Positions 53,525 to 64,000 of a stretch of 64,000 nucleotides of DNA are shown piece by piece. Both the position numbers and the translations under genes were made by a program. The notes beneath the pieces were generated by a model, which was not told where the DNA came from, did not search any database, and worked only from the letters and a program-made list of their open reading frames with translations. Every line of letters starts with the position of its first letter. Position 1 is the stretch's first letter. The DNA is taken from positions 124,001 to 188,000 of the forward strand of contig CANKYO010000008.1 of the NCBI GenBank assembly GCA_947488175.1, given 5' to 3'. The stretch is from an uncultured Paracoccaceae bacterium (GTDB lineage Bacteria; Pseudomonadota; Alphaproteobacteria; Rhodobacterales; Rhodobacteraceae).

Positions 53525-54466
53525 ATGCGCATTATCCGAGACACCGTTTACATTGACCCTGCCGACCGCGGTGCAGCGGCGGCAATCGGCAATTTCGATG
53601 GTGTTCATATTGGCCATCAGGCCGTGATTGATCTGACGCAGAAGGTCGCGCAGGACGCACAGGTGCCGCTTGGCATCATGACATTCGAACCCCACCCGCG
53701 CAGCTATTTTTCGAGGGATTCCAAACCGTTCCGCCTGATGAATGCCGAGGCCAAGGCAAACAGGCTGGCCAAGCTGGGTGTCGAAAAGCTGTATGAGGTC
53801 CCGTTTAACGACGCGCTGGCCGGCCTGACCCCGCGCGCGTTTGCGCAAAACATTATCGCCGATCAGCTGGGCCTGACACATGTGGTCGTTGGTGCAGATT
53901 TCTGCTTTGGCAAGGGTCGCGCCGGGACAACAACCGACCTGCAGGCATTCGGCGCAGAGATGGGGTTTGGCGTGACCATCGCCCCGATCGTGACCAATGA
54001 TGAAGGCGCGGTGTCATCTACCGCCATCCGACAGGCTCTGACGGATGGTCGGCCCCGTGATGCGGCGGCAATGCTGGATCACTGGCACCGCATCGAAGGC
54101 GAGGTCATTCGCGGCCATCAGCGCGGCCGTGATCTGGGTTATCCCACGGCCAATATGTCAATCGCTGACCTGCATCCTCCGAAATTCGGCGTCTATGCCG
54201 TCAAGGTGGATGTGTTGGGCGGACCGCATGAAGGCACTTATGATGGTGCCGCATCCATCGGGGTGCGTCCGATGTTCGGGGAAAATCTGCCAAATTGCGA
54301 AACTTTCATTTTTGATTTCAAGGGCGATCTGTATGGGACCCACCTATCAGTGGCGCTTATCGATTTTCTCCGCCCTGAGCTGAAATTCGATGAGGTCGAT
54401 GAGTTAATCAGCCAGATGGGCGCCGATTGTGATCAGGCCCGTGGAATTCTGGCCGATGTCCAGTGA
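53525..54466 (+). CDS. ribF: Bifunctional riboflavin kinase/FMN adenylyltransferase RibF
   Basis: 313-residue enzyme making FMN and FAD from riboflavin. The adenylyltransferase half shows AAIGNFDGVHIGHQAVI and VVGADFCFGKGRAGTT; the kinase half shows GEVIRGHQRGRDLGYPTANM and DGAASIGVRPMFGENLP. Full length for the family. It overlaps the following YcgN-like gene by 11 bp. Confidence 0.96.
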   Translation: MRIIRDTVYIDPADRGAAAAIGNFDGVHIGHQAVIDLTQKVAQDAQVPLGIMTFEPHPRSYFSRDSKPFRLMNAEAKANRLAKLGVEKLYEVPFNDALAGLTPRAFAQNIIADQLGLTHVVVGADFCFGKGRAGTTTDLQAFGAEMGFGVTIAPIVTNDEGAVSSTAIRQALTDGRPRDAAAMLDHWHRIEGEVIRGHQRGRDLGYPTANMSIADLHPPKFGVYAVKVDVLGGPHEGTYDGAASIGVRPMFGENLPNCETFIFDFKGDLYGTHLSVALIDFLRPELKFDEVDELISQMGADCDQARGILADVQ

Positions 54467-54923
54467 AATCCCCCGGAACGGGCTGACGCCCCGGTTCTGG
54501 CAAACCAAACCAATGAACAAACTGAACCGGGAGGAATGGGAGGCGCTGTGCGATGGCTGCGGCAAATGCTGCCTGAACAAGCTGGAAGATGATGAAGGCA
54601 CCGTCGCCCTGACTCGGATCGCCTGCCGCCTGCTGGATGACAGCACCTGTCTGTGCGGCAACTATGCCAACCGTCACGATTTTGTCCCTGAATGCATCGT
54701 GCTGACCCCCAAGACACTCAAGGACAACATGTACTGGCTGCCGCAGACCTGTGCTTACCGCTTGGTTTATGAAGGTCGGAATCTCTATGATTGGCATCCG
54801 CTGATCTCGGGTGATCCGATGTCGGTCCATGACGCGGGCGTGTCGGTGAAGGGTCTGACAATACCGGAATTCAAAGTCGATGAAGATGATTGGGACGACC
54901 ACATCATCGAGGAGCCGAATTAG
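54456..54923 (+). CDS. YcgN/UPF0260 family cysteine cluster protein
   Basis: 155-residue protein with cysteine-rich motifs EALCDGCGKCCLNKLED and STCLCGNYANRHDFVPECIV, characteristic of the YcgN family, suggesting a metal or iron-sulfur site. ATG 54456 gives the FW...REEWEALCDGCGKCC layout typical of the family; the longer frame from 54429 starts within ribF. Translationally coupled to ribF and immediately followed by ltaE. Function unknown. Confidence 0.92.
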   Translation: MSSEIPRNGLTPRFWQTKPMNKLNREEWEALCDGCGKCCLNKLEDDEGTVALTRIACRLLDDSTCLCGNYANRHDFVPECIVLTPKTLKDNMYWLPQTCAYRLVYEGRNLYDWHPLISGDPMSVHDAGVSVKGLTIPEFKVDEDDWDDHIIEEPN

Positions 54924-55970
54924 ATGTATTTTGCCTCTGACAACGCGGGCCCGGCCCACCCCAAGGTGATGGAGGCGCTGGTCGCCGCCAATCAGGGCTA
55001 TGCCATGGGTTATGGCGCTGATCCAATCATGGAAGAAGTGCGTGCCAAGGTCCTTGAGATTTTCGAAGCACCGGAGGCAGCGGTTTACCTGATCATCAAT
55101 GGTACAGCGGCCAATTCCGTGTTGCTCGGCACCATGTCCCAGCCTTGGCAGACGATTTTCTGTTCCGAATGCGCGCATATCCACGAGGATGAATGCAACG
55201 CCCCGGAATTCTATACACAGGCCAAGCTGACACTGGTTCCAACAGCCGACGGCAAGATGTCCGCCGATGCGCTGCGCACAAAAATCCTGGCTGAAGAAAA
55301 CCGTGGCGTGCATGGCCCGCAGCGCGGGCCGCTGTCGATCACCCAAGTGACCGAAAAAGGGACGCTGTATTCGCTGGATGAGATTGCGGCGCTAACAGAT
55401 GTGGCCCGGGAATACGGCCTCAAAACCCATCTGGACGGCGCGCGCTTTGCCAATGCGCTGACCGCACTCGACTGCGCACCGGCCGAGATGACGTGGAAGG
55501 CGGGCGTCGATACGGTCAGTTTTGGCGGCACGAAGAACGGGACGCTGGGCGTTGAGGCCTGTGTGATCTTCGACCCTGATATGGCCTGGGAGTTTGAGTT
55601 GCGCCGCAAGCGTGGCGGGCATTTGTTGTCCAAGCATCGTTATCTTTCGGCCCAGATGCAGGCCTATCTGGCTGACGGGTTGTGGCTCGATATGGCCCGG
55701 TCGGCCAACGCGCGCTGTGCCCAACTGGCCGCAGGCTTGCGCGGGCAAAACAGAGTCGAGATGCTGTTTGAGCCGCAGGCCAATATCATCTTTTTCCAGA
55801 TGCCCCGATCCGAACATAAGCGAATGCTGGACGGTGGAGCGGTCTATTATGTGATGAGCGGCGACCCTGAAACCGGCGACCCTGACGAGATGCTGATTGG
55901 TCGACTGGTGACCGATTGGTCGATGACCGAAGAGGGCGTCAGTCAGTTTCTTGATCTGCTGCGCGGATAA
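54924..55970 (+). CDS. ltaE: Low-specificity L-threonine aldolase
   Basis: 348-residue PLP enzyme cleaving L-threonine or allo-threonine to glycine and acetaldehyde. The PLP lysine is in DTVSFGGTKNGTLGVEA; the N-terminal FASDNAGPAHPKVMEALVAA and the HLDGARFANALTALD region are typical. The start codon is directly after the ycgN stop. It ends 32 bp inside the convergent hydrolase gene. Confidence 0.95.
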   Translation: MYFASDNAGPAHPKVMEALVAANQGYAMGYGADPIMEEVRAKVLEIFEAPEAAVYLIINGTAANSVLLGTMSQPWQTIFCSECAHIHEDECNAPEFYTQAKLTLVPTADGKMSADALRTKILAEENRGVHGPQRGPLSITQVTEKGTLYSLDEIAALTDVAREYGLKTHLDGARFANALTALDCAPAEMTWKAGVDTVSFGGTKNGTLGVEACVIFDPDMAWEFELRRKRGGHLLSKHRYLSAQMQAYLADGLWLDMARSANARCAQLAAGLRGQNRVEMLFEPQANIIFFQMPRSEHKRMLDGGAVYYVMSGDPETGDPDEMLIGRLVTDWSMTEEGVSQFLDLLRG

Positions 55971-56724
55971 TCCGGGCCACCTCTTCCACATGAGTGAGCG
56001 GCACCATGTGACCGGCGCCCGCCACAACATGATCGGTGGCATTAGGAATACGACCGACAAGTCTGTTATGGATTGCCGCGATTACCGGCTCAGAATCGGC
56101 ACCCCGGATCAACGCAACAGGGATCGAAAGCGCCGATAGCTTTTCCGCAGAGGTGATCCCGTCTGCATCTTCTTCGATCGCTGCTGCACCTGCCACGATC
56201 AGGTGAATTCGCTCTGTCAGGTAGTTTTGGCGGCGCTCTGAAAGATCCGCCCAAGGCGTGTCGCCCCACAGGGCATTGAACAGCTCTGCCGCCTTCGCCT
56301 CTTCCCCAGTCAGCATGGCACCCACGAACGGGCGAAACTTTTTCGCATGGGCCTGATGGGCCTCGGTCCCCTTGGCGGCGGCAAAATAGACCGGTTCAAA
56401 CAGCGTCAGGCGATTGACCAGATCGGGTCGTGTGACCGCAAGGCGCAAGGCGGCAGTCGCACCAAAAGAATGACCGATCAGGTGGGTTGGACCATCGCAG
56501 AAACTGGCGGCAACGTCGGTCACAAGCGACTGATATTCGGTTGTTCCGTCCCAATCGGCACTGCGTCCGTGGCCCGGCATGTCGAACAGCGTGGCGCGGT
56601 AGCCAAGCGCGTTTGCCAAGGGCAGCAGGACCTTGTACCGCGCCAGCGCGCAGTGGATCATGACCGCAGGCGCGCCGGACCCGACGGTTTCAAATGCAAT
56701 TTCGTGTCCGGCGATGGTGCGCAC
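55939..56724 (-). CDS. Alpha/beta hydrolase
   Basis: 261-residue alpha/beta-fold hydrolase: nucleophile elbow LIGHSFGATAALRLA, oxyanion region MIHCALARYKVLLPLANALG, and a late His in VVAGAGHMVPLTHVEEVARI. The substrate is unknown. It starts with a GTG whose first base overlaps the stop of the upstream isomerase gene by one base, so the two are translated together. The 3' end overlaps ltaE by 32 bp. Confidence 0.9.
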   Translation of the reverse strand: MRTIAGHEIAFETVGSGAPAVMIHCALARYKVLLPLANALGYRATLFDMPGHGRSADWDGTTEYQSLVTDVAASFCDGPTHLIGHSFGATAALRLAVTRPDLVNRLTLFEPVYFAAAKGTEAHQAHAKKFRPFVGAMLTGEEAKAAELFNALWGDTPWADLSERRQNYLTERIHLIVAGAAAIEEDADGITSAEKLSALSIPVALIRGADSEPVIAAIHNRLVGRIPNATDHVVAGAGHMVPLTHVEEVARIIRAADQETD

Positions 56725-57320
56725 TAAAGATCGCCAGCCAGATGTGCATCCAGATCATCAAGACGGTCCTGCCCCCAGAACCGTTCATCCGAATCCGTGA
56801 TGAAGAACGGGGCACCAAAGGCCCCCTGCATCACGGCATCTTCAAGGTTTTTGGCAAAGGTATCGGCGCTGGTCATCAGCCCCTTATCGGCCAGCGCGGG
56901 ATCAAAGCCAGATTTCTCCAACACGTCCCGTACAACGTCATCCTGTGCGATATCGCGGTCCTCCGCCCAACAGGCGGCACCGAAATTGTGCACAAGCTGG
57001 CCCACATTACCGCCTTCGTTCTGGGCGGTAATGATGGCATAGGCCGATGGCGCCCCATTGGTCGGCCAGTGGGCCGGTTTGGGGTTCAGTGGCAGCCCCG
57101 CCAGCTTGGATCGGCGACGCAGTTCCTGCAGGCGATATTCCTGCCGGTTCGGGTGCCTGTCCTTTGGGGGAACACCGCCCGTCCGGGCAAACAGCGCCAT
57201 GATATCAAGCGGCTTATAGGTGATGATTGCACCGCGTTTATCCGCAATTTCCTGCGGACGCGTACCCGACAGGTAGGTGAAGGGTGAGAGCGTTGCAAAG
57301 AAGTAATCGATATGGGCCAT
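56724..57320 (-). CDS. 2-hydroxychromene-2-carboxylate isomerase (DsbA-like fold)
   Basis: 198-residue protein of the DsbA/kappa-GST type. The catalytic Ser is Ser12 in FFATLSPFTYLSGTRPQEIA, and the C-terminal FGAPFFITDSDERFWGQDRL with Asp-Arg-Leu is typical of NahD-like isomerases acting in aromatic degradation. The neighbouring genes are not aromatic-degradation genes, so it may act on a different 2-hydroxychromene-like or glutathione-dependent substrate. One-base overlap couples it to the hydrolase. Confidence 0.9.
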   Translation of the reverse strand: MAHIDYFFATLSPFTYLSGTRPQEIADKRGAIITYKPLDIMALFARTGGVPPKDRHPNRQEYRLQELRRRSKLAGLPLNPKPAHWPTNGAPSAYAIITAQNEGGNVGQLVHNFGAACWAEDRDIAQDDVVRDVLEKSGFDPALADKGLMTSADTFAKNLEDAVMQGAFGAPFFITDSDERFWGQDRLDDLDAHLAGDL

Positions 57321-57433
57321 TTCCGTCTCCTGGGGTGCGCTGCATGTTTGCGGGACGGTAACCCTGTGCTACTCGGTGTCAACGCCACGAATCTGTTACA
57401 TGCCAGTAACCCCTTCTGCCAAAGGACCCCCTG

Positions 57434-58453
57434 ATGCCCACCATGATCGAGCCGAAGCTGATTTCCGGTAACGCGAACCAGCCGCTGGCCACCGCAATTG
57501 CCCGCCGCATGTCGATGCACCGGGGGATGGAAGTTGGATTATGTGATGCGCGGGTCGAACGGTTCAACGATGGTGAGATTTTTGTCGAGGTGTTCGAGAA
57601 TGTGCGCGGCGAGGACATGTTCATCGTTCAACCCACATCGAACCCGGCCAATGACAACCTGATGGAACTTTTGATCATCGCGGACGCCCTGCGTCGGTCC
57701 TCTGCCGCCCGTATCACCGCTGTGATCCCCTATTTCGGCTATGCCCGCCAAGACCGTAGGTCCAAGGCCCGCACCCCGATCACGGCCAAGCTGGTGTCGA
57801 ATATGATCGTAGAAGCCGGTATCGAGCGCGTTTTGACCTTGGATTTGCACGCCACGCAGATTCAGGGCTTTTTCGATATCCCGGTTGATAACCTCTACGC
57901 CTCACCCATTTATGCGCTCGATGCGATGCACAATTTCCGCGATCGGTTGGACGATGTGATGATCGTCTCGCCCGACGTGGGCGGCGTGGCCCGGGCGCGT
58001 GATCTGGCACAGCGGATCGGCGCACCCCTGTCTATTGTGGATAAACGCCGCGGCAAGCCCGGTGAAGTGGCTGAAATGACGGTGATCGGTGAGGTGAAAG
58101 ACAAGGTCTGCGTGATCGTGGACGATATTGTGGATACCGCAGGCACCCTTTGCAAAGCTGCCGAAGTGTTGATGGAAAACGGCGCGAAAGAGGTTCATTC
58201 CTATATCACTCACGGCGTTCTTTCCGGGCCAGCGGTCGAGCGAGTCTCAAAATCGGTGATGAAAACCCTTGTGATCACTGACACGATTGCACCCACGGCG
58301 GCGGTGAAAGGCTGCAAGAATATCCGTATCGTGCCAACCGCGCCTATGTTCGCCCAAGCCATTCTGAATACCTGGAACGGCACATCGGTATCATCGCTCT
58401 TTGATCACAAGACGCTGGGGCCGATCTATGAAGGGCTTTATGCTGCGGAGTAG
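57434..58453 (+). CDS. prs: Ribose-phosphate pyrophosphokinase
   Basis: 339-residue PRPP synthetase: ribose 5-phosphate plus ATP gives PRPP. Motifs: [58 protein letters not shown], and the PRPP-binding loop [26 protein letters not shown] precedes the ATG. An imperfect inverted repeat GTTAC (57395-57399), 6-nt spacer, GTAAC (57406-57410) is near the start, of unclear role. Confidence 0.96.
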   Translation: MPTMIEPKLISGNANQPLATAIARRMSMHRGMEVGLCDARVERFNDGEIFVEVFENVRGEDMFIVQPTSNPANDNLMELLIIADALRRSSAARITAVIPYFGYARQDRRSKARTPITAKLVSNMIVEAGIERVLTLDLHATQIQGFFDIPVDNLYASPIYALDAMHNFRDRLDDVMIVSPDVGGVARARDLAQRIGAPLSIVDKRRGKPGEVAEMTVIGEVKDKVCVIVDDIVDTAGTLCKAAEVLMENGAKEVHSYITHGVLSGPAVERVSKSVMKTLVITDTIAPTAAVKGCKNIRIVPTAPMFAQAILNTWNGTSVSSLFDHKTLGPIYEGLYAAE

Positions 58454-58478
58454 CATTGGTCTGATCTGGGACGACGGT

Positions 58479-58829
58479 TCAATAAAGATCCCACCCATCA
58501 TCATTGGGCAATTCGCCAATTGATGTCCAAGCGACCCGGGCACGGGCCACTTGCGTATCGGCCCATGTGCGAAACACGATGTCGAAGCCTGAGTTGGTGA
58601 TGTTTTCGGCCTGAACATCCACACGGGTGTTCGTCTTGTTCGAGATATCCCACATGGATATCGACACCTGGACATGCGGCGGGTTCAGATAGGGCGTTGC
58701 AAAAACCACCGCTTGCCGATTTTGCCGCGGCCCTTCGCCACGCCACATGTCACCATCATGTTCAAAGTCAGAGAACAGGACCACATCGCCATGGTCAATT
58801 CCGACCGTACCACTCTGCAACCTACGCAT
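58479..58829 (-). CDS. H-type lectin domain protein
   Basis: 116-residue protein that matches the H-type lectin domain (family PF09458) by pattern: VVLFSDFEHDGDMWRGEGPR, and GFDIVFRTWADTQVARARVA with a following WTSIGELPNDDG. Such domains bind carbohydrates as trimers in eukaryotes and occur in bacteria with unknown function. No signal peptide is seen. ATG 58829 is the only good start. It faces prs tail to tail. Confidence 0.85.
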   Translation of the reverse strand: MRRLQSGTVGIDHGDVVLFSDFEHDGDMWRGEGPRQNRQAVVFATPYLNPPHVQVSISMWDISNKTNTRVDVQAENITNSGFDIVFRTWADTQVARARVAWTSIGELPNDDGWDLY

Positions 58830-58983
58830 GACTGCCCTTCGCGTTATTCAGCATCGATTGTTCTTTCCGGTCCGACCGAAAGGCCAGTCGCCCTTCAGCA
58901 CAGTTTTCCCAACTGAGATAATAAATAGTTCATGAATAAGAGATAACTTGATTAGCAGTTTAATAGAATAGTCGGGTTTTGCT

Positions 58984-59727
58984 GTGACGACCACTTGGCT
59001 TCGTCTTCTGATAGCGTGCATGCTGCTCGCTTGTTTTGCATCCTGCGGTGGAGGATCCGGAGAGGGCAGCACCAACGGTGATGGGGCCGGTTCAGGCCCT
59101 GATGGGGGTGGGAGCGGATCGTCAGACCCTCCTGTCGTTGGAACGACAGCGTTGAATGTGCTGACAGCAGCTGAACGGGCTAGTTACGAGACTGACCTCT
59201 TAAGCGATTTTGCCATTGTGACAGATGCAGCCACCGGGGGTGGTCAAACTGTATTTGGCAGCCAGCCGACAACAGGATCGGTTTCATATGAAGGGTATAT
59301 GCAGTTGATCATGGGGAATGCATCCGTGTCGGCCAATGTCATCGGGAATGCCATGCTGCAACTGGATATCGCAAATGCCACGCTTTCGGGTACCGCGTCA
59401 GGTTTTCAGGGGGTCACCGAAGACGAATTCGATTTTCCACAGGTGGCGCATTATGATGGGGTGATCACAATTACGGACGGAACGGTTGGCGCAAGTCCCG
59501 ATGGTCATTACGCCGTGGGGTTTGGCATCAACGGCGTCTTGGACAACGGCCTCAACAGCTTTGGGATTGATGGTAATCTGATCGGTTCCCTTTACGGAGC
59601 AGAGGCCGAAGGGCTGTACGCGATCGGCAGCTATACCAACATTCACGGCAGCATGGACATCACAATTGATGGTGTCGACACGCCGGAAGATATCGGTATT
59701 GCAACGGTTTCCACCTTGAAACAGTGA
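58984..59727 (+). CDS. TbpB-like lipoprotein, third type
   Basis: 247-residue lipoprotein with signal RLLIACMLLACFASC (Cys21), a Gly/Ser linker (GEGSTNGDGAGSGPDGGGSG), and a beta-rich domain ending NGVLDNGLNSFGIDGNLIGS then YGAEAEGLYAIGSYTNIHGS. It resembles the 48411 and 49616 proteins in domain layout but not closely. The start is a GTG at 58984; the ribosome binding site is weak. Function unknown. Confidence 0.8.
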   Translation: MTTTWLRLLIACMLLACFASCGGGSGEGSTNGDGAGSGPDGGGSGSSDPPVVGTTALNVLTAAERASYETDLLSDFAIVTDAATGGGQTVFGSQPTTGSVSYEGYMQLIMGNASVSANVIGNAMLQLDIANATLSGTASGFQGVTEDEFDFPQVAHYDGVITITDGTVGASPDGHYAVGFGINGVLDNGLNSFGIDGNLIGSLYGAEAEGLYAIGSYTNIHGSMDITIDGVDTPEDIGIATVSTLKQ

Positions 59728-59740
59728 TGTTTCAAAAGGA

Positions 59741-59766
59741 AAGGGCCCCGCCAATGCAGGGCCCTT
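59741..59766. terminator. Bidirectional terminator between lipoprotein and atp operon
   Basis: Perfect stem AAGGGCCC (59741-59748) and GGGCCCTT (59759-59766), 10-nt loop. On the minus strand it is followed by TTCCTTTT, on the plus strand by a weak CTCA. It probably ends the atp operon (minus) and the lipoprotein gene (plus). Confidence 0.7.
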
Positions 59767-59786
59767 CTCAAGAGTGATTGCGTGGT

Positions 59787-60212
59787 TCAGTTTTTCGGAC
59801 TGAGCCCAATTGTCCCGCCAATCGCCACCATGTCCGCCAGCAATTTGGCAGCGTCATCGACTGGGCCAGGTTCGTTCTTGAACGTCTCTTGCGCCTTGCC
59901 GTAAGCCTCTTTGGCGTCGGCAACCATCTGGTCGTAGATCTCTTGTGTCACTTCGCCCTTGGGCAGCGCGTTTTCCGCCAGAACTGAAACGCTTTCCGCC
60001 GTGATCTCGGCAAAACCGCCAGACACGACATATTCGTCGCTTCCGCCCTTATGGACCACTGTCAGCACACCAGGGCGCAGCGTTGTGATCGTTGGCGCAT
60101 GATCGGCCATTGCCGTCATGTCGCCATCGGCACCGGGGATCTGCACCTCGGACGCCTCGACCGAAGCCAAGCGGCGTTCGGGCGAAACCAGATCAAATTG
60201 TAGGTTTGCCAT
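59787..60212 (-). CDS. atpC: ATP synthase F1 epsilon subunit
   Basis: 141-residue epsilon subunit, part of the central stalk and an inhibitor of ATP hydrolysis. The N-terminal [30 protein letters not shown] barrel and helical C-terminus fit, with the common ends [20 protein letters not shown]. Last gene of the atp operon in this window, with a terminator after it. Confidence 0.95.
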   Translation of the reverse strand: MANLQFDLVSPERRLASVEASEVQIPGADGDMTAMADHAPTITTLRPGVLTVVHKGGSDEYVVSGGFAEITAESVSVLAENALPKGEVTQEIYDQMVADAKEAYGKAQETFKNEPGPVDDAAKLLADMVAIGGTIGLSPKN

Positions 60213-60221
60213 GTCGGCTCC

Positions 60222-62539
<2,318 letters not shown>

Positions 62540-62561
62540 AAGGCTCTCCTATGTCCAAGTA

Positions 62562-64000
62562 TCAGGCGAAATCTTTGGCGAAGGCTTCGACGGCTGCCTT
62601 GATCTTGTCCTCGGCCTCGCCTTTGATCTTTGGATCTTCCTTGGTGATGTAGTCCAGCACGTCAGACGCATTCGTGCGCAGGTGTTTCAACAGGCCTGCT
62701 TCGAACCGGCCAACATCCTTGACGGCGATCTTGTCGAGGTAACCCTTTGTACCCGCATAGATCACACAGACGATTTCTGCGTTGGTCAGTGGCGAATACT
62801 GGGGTTGCTTCATCAGTTCCGTCAGACGCGCACCACGGTTCAACAGCTGCTGCGTGGATGCATCAAGGTCAGAACCGAACTGGGCGAACGCCGCCATTTC
62901 GCGGTACTGCGCCAGTTCCAGCTTCACCGGACCGGCGACAGATTTCATCGCGTTGGTCTGAGCCGAAGAACCCACGCGAGACACCGACAGACCGGTGTTC
63001 ACGGCTGGGCGGATACCCTGATAGAACAGTTCAGTTTCAAGGAAGATCTGGCCGTCAGTAATCGAAATCACATTGGTCGGGATAAAGGCCGACACGTCAC
63101 CACCCTGGGTTTCGATGATCGGCAGCGCGGTCAGCGATCCCGCGCCGTTATCTTCGTTCAGCTTGGCCGAACGCTCCAGCAGACGCGAGTGCAGGTAGAA
63201 AACGTCACCAGGGTACGCTTCACGCCCGGGTGGGCGGCGCAGCAGCAGCGACATCTGGCGATAGGACACAGCCTGCTTGGACAGGTCATCATAGATGATC
63301 AGCGCGTGGCGGCCATTGTCGCGGAAATGCTCGGCCATTGCTGTCGCCGAATAAGGGGCAAGATACTGCATCGGTGCAGGCTCGGACGCGGTCGCGGCGA
63401 CAACGATGGAATACTCAATCGCGCCGGATTCTTCGAGACGCTTCACCAGCTGGGCAACTGTCGAACGTTTCTGTCCGACAGCAACGTAGATGCAGTAAAG
63501 CTTCTTCGATTCATCATCGCCAGCGGCATCGTTATAGGATTTCTGGTTCAGGATCGTATCCAGCGCCACCGCGGTCTTGCCGGTCTGACGGTCACCAATG
63601 ATCAGTTCGCGCTGGCCACGGCCGATAGGGATCATGGCGTCAACGGATTTCAGACCGGTCGCCATTGGCTCGTGCACAGATTTGCGGGGGATGATGCCGG
63701 GGGCTTTGACGTCGGCAACCAGACGCTTAGACGCGTTGATCGGGCCTTTGCCGTCCAGCGGGTTGCCCAGCGCGTCAACAACGCGACCCAGTAGTTCGTC
63801 ACCGGCGGGCACGTCCACGATGGATTTGGTGCGCTTGACGGTGTCGCCTTCTTTAATGTCGCGGTCTGAGCCGAAGATAACCACACCCACGTTGTCAGAT
63901 TCAAGGTTCAAGGCCATCCCGCGAATACCGCCCGGGAATTCGACCATTTCACCGGCCTGCACGTTGTCGAGGCCATATACACGGGCGATACCATCACCCA
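62562..64000 (-). CDS. atpA: ATP synthase F1 alpha subunit, 3' part
   Basis: The last 478 or so residues of the alpha subunit; the frame continues beyond the window edge, where [15 protein letters not shown] appears. Walker A-like [38 protein letters not shown], and [17 protein letters not shown] are typical. The order alpha-gamma-beta-epsilon matches the classic atp operon. Confidence 0.97.
   Translation of the reverse strand, partial: GDGIARVYGLDNVQAGEMVEFPGGIRGMALNLESDNVGVVIFGSDRDIKEGDTVKRTKSIVDVPAGDELLGRVVDALGNPLDGKGPINASKRLVADVKAPGIIPRKSVHEPMATGLKSVDAMIPIGRGQRELIIGDRQTGKTAVALDTILNQKSYNDAAGDDESKKLYCIYVAVGQKRSTVAQLVKRLEESGAIEYSIVVAATASEPAPMQYLAPYSATAMAEHFRDNGRHALIIYDDLSKQAVSYRQMSLLLRRPPGREAYPGDVFYLHSRLLERSAKLNEDNGAGSLTALPIIETQGGDVSAFIPTNVISITDGQIFLETELFYQGIRPAVNTGLSVSRVGSSAQTNAMKSVAGPVKLELAQYREMAAFAQFGSDLDASTQQLLNRGARLTELMKQPQYSPLTNAEIVCVIYAGTKGYLDKIAVKDVGRFEAGLLKHLRTNASDVLDYITKEDPKIKGEAEDKIKAAVEAFAKDFA

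Noticed and set aside
57395..57410. GTTAC/GTAAC inverted repeat before prs
   Set aside because: Arms of only 5 bp with a 6-nt spacer are expected by chance.

Overview
The window looks like a chromosome segment from a marine alphaproteobacterium of the Rhodobacteraceae (Roseobacter group). This is inferred from gene content, not from a search: a carotenoid crtB followed directly by tspO, a DUF2125 protein, a DUF2161 protein, YcjX/YcjF-type proteins, Hint/RTX proteins, TbpB-like lipoproteins and the atpAGDC order. Base composition is GC-rich, with a few AT-richer patches. No rRNA, tRNA, CRISPR array, insertion sequence or prophage was found by eye.

Layout. 1-1.4 kb: 3' end of phytoene synthase, TspO and a small unknown. 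1.7-5.5 kb: adenine deaminase and AMP nucleosidase overlapping by 4 bp (AMP to adenine to hypoxanthine), then an HU-type DNA-binding gene with a clear promoter and terminator. 5.7-9.7 kb: an isolated flavin aromatic hydroxylase with a gene-poor flank, a DMT exporter and a hemerythrin-like protein. 9.9-15.4 kb: a complete oppABCDF-type peptide importer. 15.6-24.4 kb, minus strand: an RTX/Hint protein and the tamA-tamB pair. 24.5-33.4 kb: an unknown protein plus DUF3726 protein, truA, a ycjX/GNAT/ycjF operon, a DUF2125 protein and a histidine kinase/response regulator pair downstream of a PepSY-like protein with a Gly/Asn tail. 34.9-40.9 kb: acyl-CoA synthetase, enoyl-CoA hydratase, BASS-type symporter, FAD dehydrogenase and ketopantoate-reductase-like protein. 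41-43.7 kb: a tail-collar protein, an unknown 336-aa protein, a Crp/Fnr regulator and a 28-codon membrane microprotein. 43.9-45.7 kb: a protein built of 52-residue tandem repeats. 46-50.8 kb: TraB/GumN protein, DUF2161 protein, two paralogous lipoproteins and a broken copy of the DUF2161 5' end. 51-58.5 kb: mostly housekeeping genes (ppaC, HAD hydrolase, MaoC, ribF, ycgN-like, ltaE, alpha/beta hydrolase, thiol-isomerase-like protein, prs). 58.5-59.7 kb: an H-type lectin protein and a third lipoprotein. 59.8-64 kb, minus strand: atpC, atpD, atpG and the 3' part of atpA.

Most genes are ordinary. The accessory signals most worth checking are an 11-nt helically phased repeat array found at two distant loci, the 52-residue repeat protein, the duplicated DUF2161-fragment/lipoprotein segment, a membrane microprotein with a strong ribosome binding site and its own terminator, a duplicated Shine-Dalgarno/start segment near 50.9 kb, and the BASS/FAD/PanE-like operon of unknown substrate.
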